From: Flavobacteriales bacterium UBA2426
GTDB lineage: Bacteria; Bacteroidota; Bacteroidia; Flavobacteriales_F; PHOS-HE28
DNA: 13,077 bases
Direction of reading: 5' to 3'
NCBI GenBank assembly: GCA_002342985.1
Contig: DDRC01000100.1
Span: 3,112 to 16,188, forward strand
The notes under the pieces were generated by a model. It did no database searches and was not told the origin of the DNA. It saw only the letters and a program-made list of their open reading frames with translations. The translations under genes and the position numbers were made by a program. Shown piece after piece: positions 1 to 6,300 of this stretch (position 1 is the stretch's first letter; each line of letters opens with the position of its first letter).

Positions 1-1
1 T

Positions 2-9
2 TACCTTCG
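2..9 (+). promoter_or_regulatory. Putative -7 box upstream of porQ
   Basis: TACCTTCG matches the Bacteroidota -7 consensus TAnnTTTG with one mismatch. It ends 12 nt before the porQ ATG at 22. The -33 region lies outside the window, so only half of the promoter can be judged. Confidence 0.4.
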
Positions 10-21
10 TTCCCCACCCGG

Positions 22-1062
22 ATGCGACGAGCCATACTCCCCTGCCTCTTCCTGCTGCACCTCACCTCGGCGGCCCAATTGGGCGGCCAGCAGGTATTCC
101 GCGTGCTGGATGTCCCTTCCTCAGCACGGGTCTCCGCCCTCGGCGGCAACTACATCGCGGTGCAGGACAACGACCTCAACCTGGGCATATTCAACCCCGC
201 ACTGCTCAACTCCGAGATGGGGAAGCAGGCGGCCCTGAGCTACCTGCCTTACATCGACGGCATCAACATCGGATACGCGAGTTACGGCCATCACTTCGAC
301 AGCATCCGGACCACCTTCTCGGGCACGGTGCAGTACGTGGATTACGGGAGCTTCACGCGTACCGATGAGGTGGGGCATGAGCTGGGCGAGTTCCGTGCCG
401 GCGAGTACGTACTGCAGGTCGGGGCCGGCCGCGCCATCGACAGCCTCTTCAGCATCGGCGCCAATGCCAAGTTCATCACCAGCAACCTCGAAGCGTATAC
501 CGCCTCAGGCGTGGCGCTCGACGTGGGCGGGGTCTTCACCAAGCGCTCCATCGGGCTTACCGTGGCGGCCATGCTGCGCAACATCGGGCGGCAGACCAAT
601 CGCTATTCCGACGAATACGAGGACCTGCCCTTCCAGGTGCAGCTGGGGGTCACCTACAAGTTCAAGCACGCGCCGTTCCGGCTCGGCCTGATGCTGGAGG
701 AGCTGCAGCGCTGGGACCTCACCTACGAGGATCCGACCGCCAGCGCGCAGATCGACCCCACTACAGGCGAAGTGGTGGAGAAGAAGATCTCCAATGCGCG
801 AAAGGCGCTGCTGCATGCCGTCCCCAGCGCCGAGATCCTGCTGAGCAGGAATTTCATGCTCCGTGTAGCCTACAACTTCAGGACCCGCTACGAAATGCAG
901 GTTGACAACCGGCCAGGGGCCGTGGGCCTGAGCTTCGGGCTCGGCCTGCGGGTGAGCAAGGTGCACCTGAGCTACGGCTTCTCGCAGCTGCACCTGGCCG
1001 GCATCAGCAACACCATCACGCTGGCGGTGCGCTTCTCCGATTTCCGCAAGGAGGGCGTCTGA
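22..1062 (+). CDS. porQ: Type IX secretion system protein PorQ
   Basis: This 346-residue protein is a predicted outer-membrane beta-barrel of the type IX secretion system. In the family, PorQ works with PorU, PorV and PorZ in the attachment complex that processes cargo and anchors it at the cell surface. The sequence shows an N-terminal signal peptide (about residues 1-18, hydrophobic core then SAAQ). After it comes the segment FRVLDVPSSARVSALGG (about 26-42), typical of the PorV/PorQ family. Alternating beta-strand stretches run to a C-terminal strand ending in the aromatic-rich VRFSDF. Length fits the family. The ATG at 22 is chosen because the signal peptide starts there and a -7-like box lies just upstream. 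cmk follows after 43 nt; I recall porQ-cmk adjacency as recurring in Bacteroidota, which supports the call. A T9SS cargo gene lies about 3 kb away on the other strand. Confidence 0.88.
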   Translation: MRRAILPCLFLLHLTSAAQLGGQQVFRVLDVPSSARVSALGGNYIAVQDNDLNLGIFNPALLNSEMGKQAALSYLPYIDGINIGYASYGHHFDSIRTTFSGTVQYVDYGSFTRTDEVGHELGEFRAGEYVLQVGAGRAIDSLFSIGANAKFITSNLEAYTASGVALDVGGVFTKRSIGLTVAAMLRNIGRQTNRYSDEYEDLPFQVQLGVTYKFKHAPFRLGLMLEELQRWDLTYEDPTASAQIDPTTGEVVEKKISNARKALLHAVPSAEILLSRNFMLRVAYNFRTRYEMQVDNRPGAVGLSFGLGLRVSKVHLSYGFSQLHLAGISNTITLAVRFSDFRKEGV

Positions 1063-1089
1063 TCCCGCCTGCATCACGGCGCCCTGCGC

Positions 1090-1097
1090 TATCATTG
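1090..1097 (+). promoter_or_regulatory. Possible -7 box before cmk
   Basis: TATCATTG differs from TAnnTTTG at one position and ends 8 nt before the cmk ATG. It may give cmk its own transcript in addition to read-through from porQ. A chance match is possible; no -33 TTTG is evident upstream. Confidence 0.3.
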
Positions 1098-1105
1098 GGG
1101 CCCGG

Positions 1106-1807
1106 ATGAATCGCATCACGATCGCCATCGACGGCTTCTCCTCTTGCGGAAAGAGCACCCTGGCCAAGCAGCTGGCGGCCCACCTCGGCTATACCTACAT
1201 CGATAGCGGCGCCATGTACAGGGCCGTGGCGCTCTACGTGATCGAGCACGGCCTGGTGCGCGATGGCCGGCTCGACCGCGAAGGCCTCCTCGATGCGCTC
1301 GATGGCATCGACATCCGCTTTCAGCACGACCCGTTGGCCGATCGCAGCGCGACCTACCTCAACGGCCGCAACGTGGAGCGCGAGATCCGTGGCATGGAGG
1401 TGAGCCGGCACGTGACCCTGGTGAGCCCGGTGCCCGAGGTGCGGGCCAAGCTCGTGCGGCTGCAGCAGGCGTTCGGGCGTGACAAGGGCGTGGTGATGGA
1501 TGGGCGCGATATCGGCACCGTGGTGTTCCCTGATGCGGAGGTGAAGCTCTACATGACCGCTCGGCCCGAGGTGCGCGCCCAGCGCCGTTATCACGAGCTG
1601 AAGCAGAAAGGTGTCGAGGTGGACTACGCCAGCGTGCTGGAGAACATCGCCCGGCGCGATGAGGATGATACCACCCGCGCCGCCGACCCACTCGTGAAGG
1701 CGCCGGATGCGGTGGAGATCGACAACAGCGACATCACCGCGGAGCAGCAGTTCGTGAAGGCGCTGGACATCGTACTAGGGGTGCTTGCCCGCGTGGGGCA
1801 GGAGTGA
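1106..1807 (+). CDS. cmk: (d)CMP kinase (cytidylate kinase)
   Basis: Cytoplasmic nucleoside monophosphate kinase of 233 residues. It transfers phosphate from ATP to CMP or dCMP in pyrimidine nucleotide salvage and recycling. The sequence shows the P-loop GFSSCGKST at residues 10-18, in the form I associate with Bacteroidota. The NMP-binding motif IDSGAMYRA is at 32-40, MDGRDIGTVVFPDA at 131-144 carries the CMP-contacting Asp132 and Arg134, and a lid-like segment RRYHELKQKG is at 160-169. Length matches the family (about 220-235). The ATG at 1106 gives an N-terminus that enters the first beta-strand and P-loop directly, with no room for a later start. It lies 43 nt after porQ on the same strand and may be co-transcribed, though a weak -7-like box sits in the gap. 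Nothing in the gene looks broken. Confidence 0.96.
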   Translation: MNRITIAIDGFSSCGKSTLAKQLAAHLGYTYIDSGAMYRAVALYVIEHGLVRDGRLDREGLLDALDGIDIRFQHDPLADRSATYLNGRNVEREIRGMEVSRHVTLVSPVPEVRAKLVRLQQAFGRDKGVVMDGRDIGTVVFPDAEVKLYMTARPEVRAQRRYHELKQKGVEVDYASVLENIARRDEDDTTRAADPLVKAPDAVEIDNSDITAEQQFVKALDIVLGVLARVGQE

Positions 1808-1821
1808 CAGCCACGTGGGGG

Positions 1822-1896
1822 GCCAGGCACCATGGCTCACCGGCAATGAGGCAGGATAGGACCGTCGCATGGAGGATTTGTATACCGGTGCCTGGC
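1822..1896. repeat. 10-bp perfect inverted repeat with 55-nt loop
   Basis: GCCAGGCACC at 1822-1831 is the exact reverse complement of GGTGCCTGGC at 1887-1896. A shorter alternative pairing exists inside it: CACCGG at 1838-1843 with CCGGTG at 1885-1890, so two structures compete. There is no T-tract. Possible roles are a weak bidirectional terminator, a structured RNA, or a protein-binding site. Confidence 0.45.
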
Positions 1897-1929
1897 GCAA
1901 CCGCATGATGAGCGCTCAAGGGCATCGCC

Positions 1930-1960
1930 GCAGGCTTTCGTCGCAGGGGAATAAGCCTGC
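1930..1960. terminator. Possible bidirectional hairpin terminator
   Basis: GCAGGCTT at 1930-1937 pairs perfectly with AAGCCTGC at 1953-1960 around a 15-nt loop. It lies between convergent genes, where a transcription end is expected. No T-run follows on either strand, so it is not a classical intrinsic terminator. Confidence 0.35.
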
Positions 1961-2034
1961 ACCGCTCCCGCCGTGTCAAGCTCCGCGGGGGAGGGCGATG
2001 GGCGCCTCGCGCAAGTCGTTCTGCGCGCCGCAGT

Positions 2035-3066
2035 TCAAGGCTGGAAGCGCAATGCGCTGCGCAGCTGCTGGGGCAGGGGCGGGAGCCGCTGGCGCTGGAA
2101 GAGGAAGCTGCTGAGGTCCGCGAGCTCCTGGAAGATATGGTGGCTGTGGAGCGCACCGGCCAGGTATTGCTTGCCCGTGCTTCCGCCCGTGCCCACGCGC
2201 AGGCCGATGGTCCGGTGCACCATGCTCATGTGGCGGTAGCGCCAGGTGGCCAGCGCTTCGTCGATATCGAGCAGGCATTCCAGCAGGCGGAAGGGCATCT
2301 GCAGGATGGGCTCGTCGCGGTAGAGCATGATGAAGACGGCGCTGCGTGCGGCGGCCGGGGTGAGGCGGCGGCCCTCGCCGGTCTCGAAGAGCTTCTCCCA
2401 CAGGGCCAGATTGCCCTCTTCGCCCTGCACCAATGATGCGGCGTAGATGCCCTTCAACCGGTCCCAGAGCGGCGCTTCGCCCTGCGGCCAGTAGCGCGCG
2501 TCGAAATAAGGCATGCGCCCCAGCCAGCCGTTGATCAGGTCGAGGAAGGTGGGCTGTCCCTCGAGCGCCTCGATCTCCGCCTTGTGCTCGGGCTTCAGCT
2601 GGCTGGTGTAGTACTGCTTGCCGAAGCGCTGCTCCATGCGAAGGCCCAGCTTCGCCTCCAGGATCTTGAACTGCATGCTCTGGAACCCGCTCGCAGGGCG
2701 CAGCATGTCGCGGAAGTCCAGGAAGTCCAGCGGCGTCAACGTCTCCAGGATGTCGATCTTCTGCACCAGCACCTGCAGGATGGTATGCACCCGGCTCAGG
2801 CGGTGCACCGCGATGCTGAGCTCGCCGGCGTTGTCGTCGATATGCCCATCCGCGAAGAGCGCCATCACGCTGCCCACCTCATGCAGCACCTGCTTGAACC
2901 ACAGCTCGTAGCTCTGGTGGATGATGATGAAGAGCATCTCGTCGTGCGCCGGCTCTCCATGCTTGGCGCTCTCGGGATGCTGAGCCTCCAGGATCTTGTC
3001 GAGCTGGAGGTAGTCGGGGTAATAGACGTTGCTCATGCGCGCTGGTGCCCGGATGCGCGCGCTCAT
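2035..3066 (-). CDS. Tryptophan 2,3-dioxygenase
   Basis: Cytoplasmic heme enzyme that opens the indole ring of L-tryptophan with O2 to give N-formylkynurenine, the first step of the kynurenine route. The product is 343 residues. It carries HQSYELWFKQ at 50-59, with His50 at the position of the active-site histidine, and DFLDFRDML at 114-122, with Arg119 at the substrate-carboxylate position. WRYRHMSMVHRTIG at 275-288 carries the probable proximal heme ligand His279, followed by GTGGSTGKQYL at 292-302. All hallmarks of the family are present. Length is slightly above the usual 270-310 residues of many bacterial members. Two ATGs are possible: 3066 (used here) and 3036, which would start at MSNVYYPDYLQL and lose ten poorly conserved residues; both lie downstream of the -7-like box at 3092-3099. 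No other kynurenine-pathway gene is nearby. I know the enzyme as TDO or KynA but leave the symbol blank. Confidence 0.95.
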   Translation of the reverse strand: MSARIRAPARMSNVYYPDYLQLDKILEAQHPESAKHGEPAHDEMLFIIIHQSYELWFKQVLHEVGSVMALFADGHIDDNAGELSIAVHRLSRVHTILQVLVQKIDILETLTPLDFLDFRDMLRPASGFQSMQFKILEAKLGLRMEQRFGKQYYTSQLKPEHKAEIEALEGQPTFLDLINGWLGRMPYFDARYWPQGEAPLWDRLKGIYAASLVQGEEGNLALWEKLFETGEGRRLTPAAARSAVFIMLYRDEPILQMPFRLLECLLDIDEALATWRYRHMSMVHRTIGLRVGTGGSTGKQYLAGALHSHHIFQELADLSSFLFQRQRLPPLPQQLRSALRFQP

Positions 3067-3091
3067 GTGCGCATGCAGGCGGGGTTGCGGC

Positions 3092-3099
3092 CAAATGTA
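3092..3099 (-). promoter_or_regulatory. -7 box for tryptophan dioxygenase
   Basis: Read on the minus strand, 3099 to 3092 is TACATTTG, an exact match to the Bacteroidota -7 consensus TAnnTTTG. It predicts a start of transcription near 3088, giving a leader of about 20 nt to the ATG at 3066. It lies only 22 bp from the opposing -7 box of the divergent gene, so the two promoters must share DNA. Confidence 0.55.
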
Positions 3100-3121
3100 G
3101 CCGGGGCCTCTTCCGCAGGCC

Positions 3122-3129
3122 TAACTTTG
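3122..3129 (+). promoter_or_regulatory. -7 box abutting the start of the TonB-C-like gene
   Basis: TAACTTTG is an exact match to TAnnTTTG and ends only 3 nt before the ATG at 3133. With normal -7 geometry the first transcribed base would fall at or next to the A of the ATG, so a leaderless mRNA is predicted. No TTTG-like -33 element is visible at the expected distance. Confidence 0.55.
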
Positions 3130-3132
3130 GTC

Positions 3133-3579
3133 ATGCGATTCACCTTCCTCCTGCTTGTGCTGATGGCGGTGGAAGCCAGCGCGCAGTTCGGCATCGGGGT
3201 GCGGATTCCGGTAGGCCGGAGCACGCATCGCATAGGTACGGTACCGGACACGCTGGCGCTCTACTCCCTCCGCGAACTGGATATCGAACCGCGCTGCACG
3301 GAAGGGCTGGAGCGATGGACGGAGGCCTTACTGCGGATGGAAGGCTGCCCGGCGGATACCACGGTCCGCCAGTGCGCCGCACAGAGTGCATTGGTGCTCC
3401 GCTATACCGTTGAACGCGACGGCACCATCACCGATGCGCAGGTGGTGAAGGGAGGCTGCACGGGGCTCAACCGCAGGGTCGAGTGCGCCGCGATGCGATC
3501 ATCAGCCTGGGAGCCCGGCCGAATCGGCTACAGCAAGGTGCGGACACGCATGCAGACCAAGGTGCGGCCGAGCCCCTGA
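3133..3579 (+). CDS. Small secreted protein with TonB C-terminal-like domain
   Basis: This 148-residue protein begins with a signal peptide (about 1-18, ending ASAQ). Its C-terminal half resembles the TonB C-terminal fold: VLRYTVERDGTITDAQVVKG at 87-106, a helix-like stretch to about 124, then WEPGRIG at 126-132 and a final strand to 145. Bacteroidota often carry this domain in energy-transducer or stand-alone envelope proteins. Here the proline-rich periplasmic spanner of true TonB is missing, and the hydrophobic segment looks cleavable. A direct role in energising outer-membrane receptors is therefore unlikely; a periplasmic binding or scaffold role is an inference. Five cysteines (55, 72, 81, 109, 118) suggest disulfides. 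The start is fixed by the signal peptide and the -7 box 3 nt upstream; the reading frame extends upstream only as a shadow of the dioxygenase gene. It is divergent from that gene and has its own hairpin downstream. Confidence 0.75.
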   Translation: MRFTFLLLVLMAVEASAQFGIGVRIPVGRSTHRIGTVPDTLALYSLRELDIEPRCTEGLERWTEALLRMEGCPADTTVRQCAAQSALVLRYTVERDGTITDAQVVKGGCTGLNRRVECAAMRSSAWEPGRIGYSKVRTRMQTKVRPSP

Positions 3580-3633
3580 ATCGGGACATGGAAATCCTCA
3601 CAAGCGGGCGGGAAGAGAGTAGCCAAGTCCGCA

Positions 3634-3670
3634 TGCAACCGGCCCTGCGCCATGCGCAGGGCCGATTGCG
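3634..3670. terminator. Strong palindrome, likely bidirectional terminator or dispersed repeat
   Basis: An 11-bp perfect stem, CGGCCCTGCGC at 3640-3650 and GCGCAGGGCCG at 3654-3664, closes a 3-nt loop (CAT). After one mismatch it continues for four more pairs (3635-3638 with 3666-3669) and a G-T pair. It lies in the 123-nt gap between two convergent genes, as expected for a shared terminator, but lacks a T-run. The core reads as ALRHAQGRL or ALRMAQGRL on the two strands. I recall such peptides from spurious ORFs over dispersed palindromic repeats, so it may be a repeat-family member. Confidence 0.6.
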
Positions 3671-3702
3671 TGTGAACGGGCTTCCCGCCGCGCCCTGGGT
3701 TG

Positions 3703-4110
3703 CTACTCCTGGTGCGGCTTCTGCACGGCTTTCCGCTGTTCCTTGCGGGCATCGTGCATGCCTTGCTTCAACGCGTTGTAGCGGGTGCGCTGCTCCTCCG
3801 TGAGGATGGCGAGGATGCCTTTCTCCTTCTTCTCGCGCAAGGCCACGGTGCGCTCGCGCTTCACGGCGGGCTCGAGATTCTCCCGGTTGATGGCCTTGGC
3901 GCCGGCGGCATGCTCGCTGAACACCCGCTCCAGTTGCTCATGCTGCTCCGGTGTGAGCCCAAGTTCCTTGGTGAGGGACTCCGGGGTGATGACGACCGGG
4001 GCGGGGCGTTGGGCGGATGCCTGCGGCGCGGCCGGGGCCGTGGCCGGCTCCTGGGCCTGCATGCCGGCGGCTGCAACGGCAAGGCAGGCGGCGATGACGT
4101 GCTTTCTCAT
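3703..4110 (-). CDS. Small periplasmic Spy/CpxP-like helical protein
   Basis: This 135-residue protein has a signal peptide (about 1-20, ending GMQAQ), an Ala/Pro-rich linker (about 21-40) and a highly charged helical region. The helical part carries two LTPEQ-like repeats: LGLTPEQHEQLERVF at about 50-64 and ILTEEQRTRYNAL at about 101-113. This pattern is typical of Spy/CpxP/LTXXQ-type periplasmic proteins and related Bacteroidota proteins; in the founding members they are ATP-independent chaperones or metal/stress sensors. The family assignment rests on the repeat pattern only, and the exact role is unknown. The frame is open further upstream to a GTG at 4209, but that would overlap the neighbouring sorting-domain gene and lack a signal peptide. 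The ATG at 4110 has a -7-like box 4 nt upstream and is preferred. It is last in a minus-strand run of three genes. Confidence 0.72.
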   Translation of the reverse strand: MRKHVIAACLAVAAAGMQAQEPATAPAAPQASAQRPAPVVITPESLTKELGLTPEQHEQLERVFSEHAAGAKAINRENLEPAVKRERTVALREKKEKGILAILTEEQRTRYNALKQGMHDARKEQRKAVQKPHQE

Positions 4111-4114
4111 GCAA

Positions 4115-4122
4115 CGAATGTA
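4115..4122 (-). promoter_or_regulatory. Putative -7 box abutting the Spy-like gene
   Basis: On the minus strand, 4122 to 4115 reads TACATTCG, one mismatch from TAnnTTTG, ending 4 nt before the ATG at 4110. This predicts a near-leaderless transcript and supports the internal ATG over the upstream GTG. Confidence 0.45.
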
Positions 4123-4153
4123 GGCATGCTCGCGAGGCCTCGATCGCCCGGGT

Positions 4154-6214
4154 TCAGTGCTGGATGCACAGCCTGATGGCCGTCTCACCGATGGCCAGGG
4201 CGTACGCACCGGCCCCGAGGCTGCTCACATCGATGCCATTGCGCATCGCCGCATAGGTTCCCTCCATCACCTTGCGTCCCGAGGCGTCCAGCAGGGTCAC
4301 TATCGCATCGGCCGGCGTACTCGCCGCTGCGGCGATGAAGAGGCGGTCGCTCGCCGGGTTCGGATAGGCACTGAAGGCCGAAGCCGTGAACGGTTCGTGC
4401 ACACCGGTGCTCACGGCCGGATCGAGGCGCCCCAAGGCATGGGTGGTGGCATTCACGAACCAGATGCGGCCATCAGGTCCCACCTCGATCCCCATGATGC
4501 CGGGCAACCCGGTGGCGATGCGCCCCACCTCAGGGAATCCGCCCGCCGCCAGGTCATATACCACGATGTCGCCGTTCGCGTGGTCGCTGACGAGCAGGTG
4601 GTTGCCGCTGAGGGTGATGCCTGCCGGCTGCTGCAGCCCGGAGGAGGCCACGGTCTCCCAGGTGTGGCCGCTCATCTGGCTGTATTCCACATAGCTCTCC
4701 CACGGGCCATGCGCACCGGGGCCGCTCACGCTGCCGCTGCGCGTGTCGAGCCGCACCACGCGCTGATTGCCGTGGTCCACCACGTACAGCCAACCCGTGC
4801 GCTTGTCGAACTCGCAGTGGCTGACGATGTGGTCGTTGGGGTCGCGCTGGATGTTGATTCCGGCATAGCGGCGGATGACCGCATCGCCGTGCCAGGTGTT
4901 CCCGGGGCCATGGTCCTCGCGGAAGTCGTTCATCACCACATCGCCGTAGTGCCCGTCCACCACCCAGTAGCGGTTCCAGCGTTCATGCGCGATTCCCTGG
5001 CTGCGCGGGTTCACGTGGAGCATGTCCAGATGGCTGCCCAACGGACCTTCCCCGGGCTGCGCGTAGATGGCGGGATCGCCGCTCCAGAGCGACGGCCCGG
5101 TGAAGGGGTCGCCGCCGTTCTGGTTGGCATCGAAGATGCCCGGGCAGGTGGCGAAGTTGCCGTTGTCACCGAAGGCGATGGCGGTGGGTAGGCTCATGAA
5201 GTGCCAGGCGTTGGGGTCGCGCTGCCAGAGGTGCGTCTGCTGGGGCTGGCCCGGGCTGAAGAAGCGCACCGTACTGCCGCCCGTATTCGCCACATCCTTG
5301 TTGATCACCCAGAGTTCGTCACGGCTCCGGTCGGGGTGGAAGGCCAGGTCGCGTGGGGTGAGCAGGTCCTCGTCATCATCGGCCACGATGGCGATGGTGG
5401 GCACTGCGGCCAGGTAATCGTTCACAAGGTCGGGCGTCGGTTCGTTCACGACGAGGCCCGCTGAGGCGATATCGTTGCTGGGCACTGCATCGGGCTGGCC
5501 ATTGAGGTCCGTTGCCCATACGGTGAGCGTTGCGGAGCCTGGCGCATCGGGCGTCCACAGGTCCGATGTGGTGAATTCGTATATGTTGCCCGAAGGGATG
5601 CTGACTCCGGTGAACCCTTGGCTCAGCACGAGCGCCCCGTCGAGGGCTGCATTGAGCGTGAAGGCGGTGATGGTCTCGGAGCCGAAGTTCCGCAGCGTGC
5701 CCGTGATGGCCGTCGGCAGGCCCTCGGTGTTGTAGAGGGGCGTGGTCAGGGCGATGACGCCCAGGTCATGGGCCTCCGGAGCCATGACGGTGAAGGAGAA
5801 GATGTGGAACCCGCCGTCCTCATTGAACTCGCCGATGGAGGCGCCATCGGCGAAGACACGGTACGTGGCTTGTGCATCGCCGTAGCTGTCGATGGCCACG
5901 ATGGACCATTGCGAGCCCTCGTCCAGGCACCAGGGCCCGGCGTTGATGGTCGTGTTGCTGGCATATCCGCCTGAAGGGGAGGTCTGGGTCCCACCGCTCG
6001 TGCAGGTGAGCGCTGCCGTGTTTCCGCCAATGAAGAGCGGCGATTGCCCGCAGGTGTTGCCGTAGGGGACCAGCTGCCAATAGGTCTCATTGCCCCAGTC
6101 GTCGGTGACCACCTCGATGGTCACTTCGAGCTGCCCAGCCGGGCATTGGGCTGTGCAGAGGGCGGCCGCAAGGGTGGCCGGGGCCAGGAGGATCGAGCGT
6201 AGAAGGAGGCGCAT
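4154..6214 (-). CDS. T9SS-exported protein with beta-propeller and type A sorting domain
   Basis: A 686-residue predicted cell-surface or secreted protein. The signal peptide is at about 1-22 (ending CTAQ). Residues 30-145 form a beta-rich module with WGNETYWQLVP and the WCLDEG...IDSYGD pattern found in many Flavobacteriales exported proteins. About 148-258 resembles a CARDB/Ig-like domain (DLGVIALTTP, LRNFGSETIT). About 270-600 is an NHL/SMP-30-like beta-propeller with repeated motifs such as ELWVINKD, YWVVDGHYGD, WLYVVDHGNQRVVRLD, LLVSDHANGDIVVYD and DGRIWFVN. The T9SS type A sorting domain occupies about 612-686, opening with SAYPNPASDRLFI and containing DVSSLGAGAYAL. The propeller includes a histidine-rich stretch (394-442). 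Substrate and activity are unknown. The frame is open to a GTG at 6304 overlapping the hydrolase gene, but the signal peptide fixes the ATG at 6214. It lies 86 nt downstream of that hydrolase on the same strand. Confidence 0.88.
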   Translation of the reverse strand: MRLLLRSILLAPATLAAALCTAQCPAGQLEVTIEVVTDDWGNETYWQLVPYGNTCGQSPLFIGGNTAALTCTSGGTQTSPSGGYASNTTINAGPWCLDEGSQWSIVAIDSYGDAQATYRVFADGASIGEFNEDGGFHIFSFTVMAPEAHDLGVIALTTPLYNTEGLPTAITGTLRNFGSETITAFTLNAALDGALVLSQGFTGVSIPSGNIYEFTTSDLWTPDAPGSATLTVWATDLNGQPDAVPSNDIASAGLVVNEPTPDLVNDYLAAVPTIAIVADDDEDLLTPRDLAFHPDRSRDELWVINKDVANTGGSTVRFFSPGQPQQTHLWQRDPNAWHFMSLPTAIAFGDNGNFATCPGIFDANQNGGDPFTGPSLWSGDPAIYAQPGEGPLGSHLDMLHVNPRSQGIAHERWNRYWVVDGHYGDVVMNDFREDHGPGNTWHGDAVIRRYAGINIQRDPNDHIVSHCEFDKRTGWLYVVDHGNQRVVRLDTRSGSVSGPGAHGPWESYVEYSQMSGHTWETVASSGLQQPAGITLSGNHLLVSDHANGDIVVYDLAAGGFPEVGRIATGLPGIMGIEVGPDGRIWFVNATTHALGRLDPAVSTGVHEPFTASAFSAYPNPASDRLFIAAAASTPADAIVTLLDASGRKVMEGTYAAMRNGIDVSSLGAGAYALAIGETAIRLCIQH

Positions 6215-6234
6215 GGGAGGGTGCGTTGTGCGGG

Positions 6235-6242
6235 TGAAACTA
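6235..6242 (-). promoter_or_regulatory. Weak -7-like box upstream of the T9SS cargo gene
   Basis: On the minus strand, 6242 to 6235 reads TAGTTTCA. It keeps TAnnTT of the consensus but misses the last two bases. It lies 20 nt before the ATG at 6214, in the gap after the hydrolase stop. This is a tentative internal promoter. Confidence 0.25.
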
Positions 6243-6300
6243 CCCTGCGGAACGCACTGTTCGACGGAATGCGATGAAACTCGTCTGGCGTCCGCCGGGC

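Larger units (their letters stand above)
1808..2034. other. Non-coding gap between convergent cmk and TDO genes
   Basis: This 227-nt stretch separates the cmk stop from the stop of the tryptophan dioxygenase gene. Short open frames cross it on both strands, but none has a convincing start context, conserved motif or compositional support, and most run into TDO in another frame. It holds two inverted repeats, listed separately, that could end transcription from either side. It is unusually long for this window, where most gaps are under 130 nt. A decayed gene or small RNA cannot be excluded from sequence alone. Confidence 0.6.

Noticed and set aside
1869..2114. 81-residue plus-strand frame in the gap after cmk
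   Set aside because: It has an ATG but no promoter box, no motif and Ala/Gly/Arg-rich sequence, and its last third is antisense to TDO.
4157..5191. 344-residue plus-strand open frame
   Set aside because: It is antisense to the T9SS cargo gene, has no recognisable domain, and its His/Ala/Val-rich composition is typical of a shadow frame.
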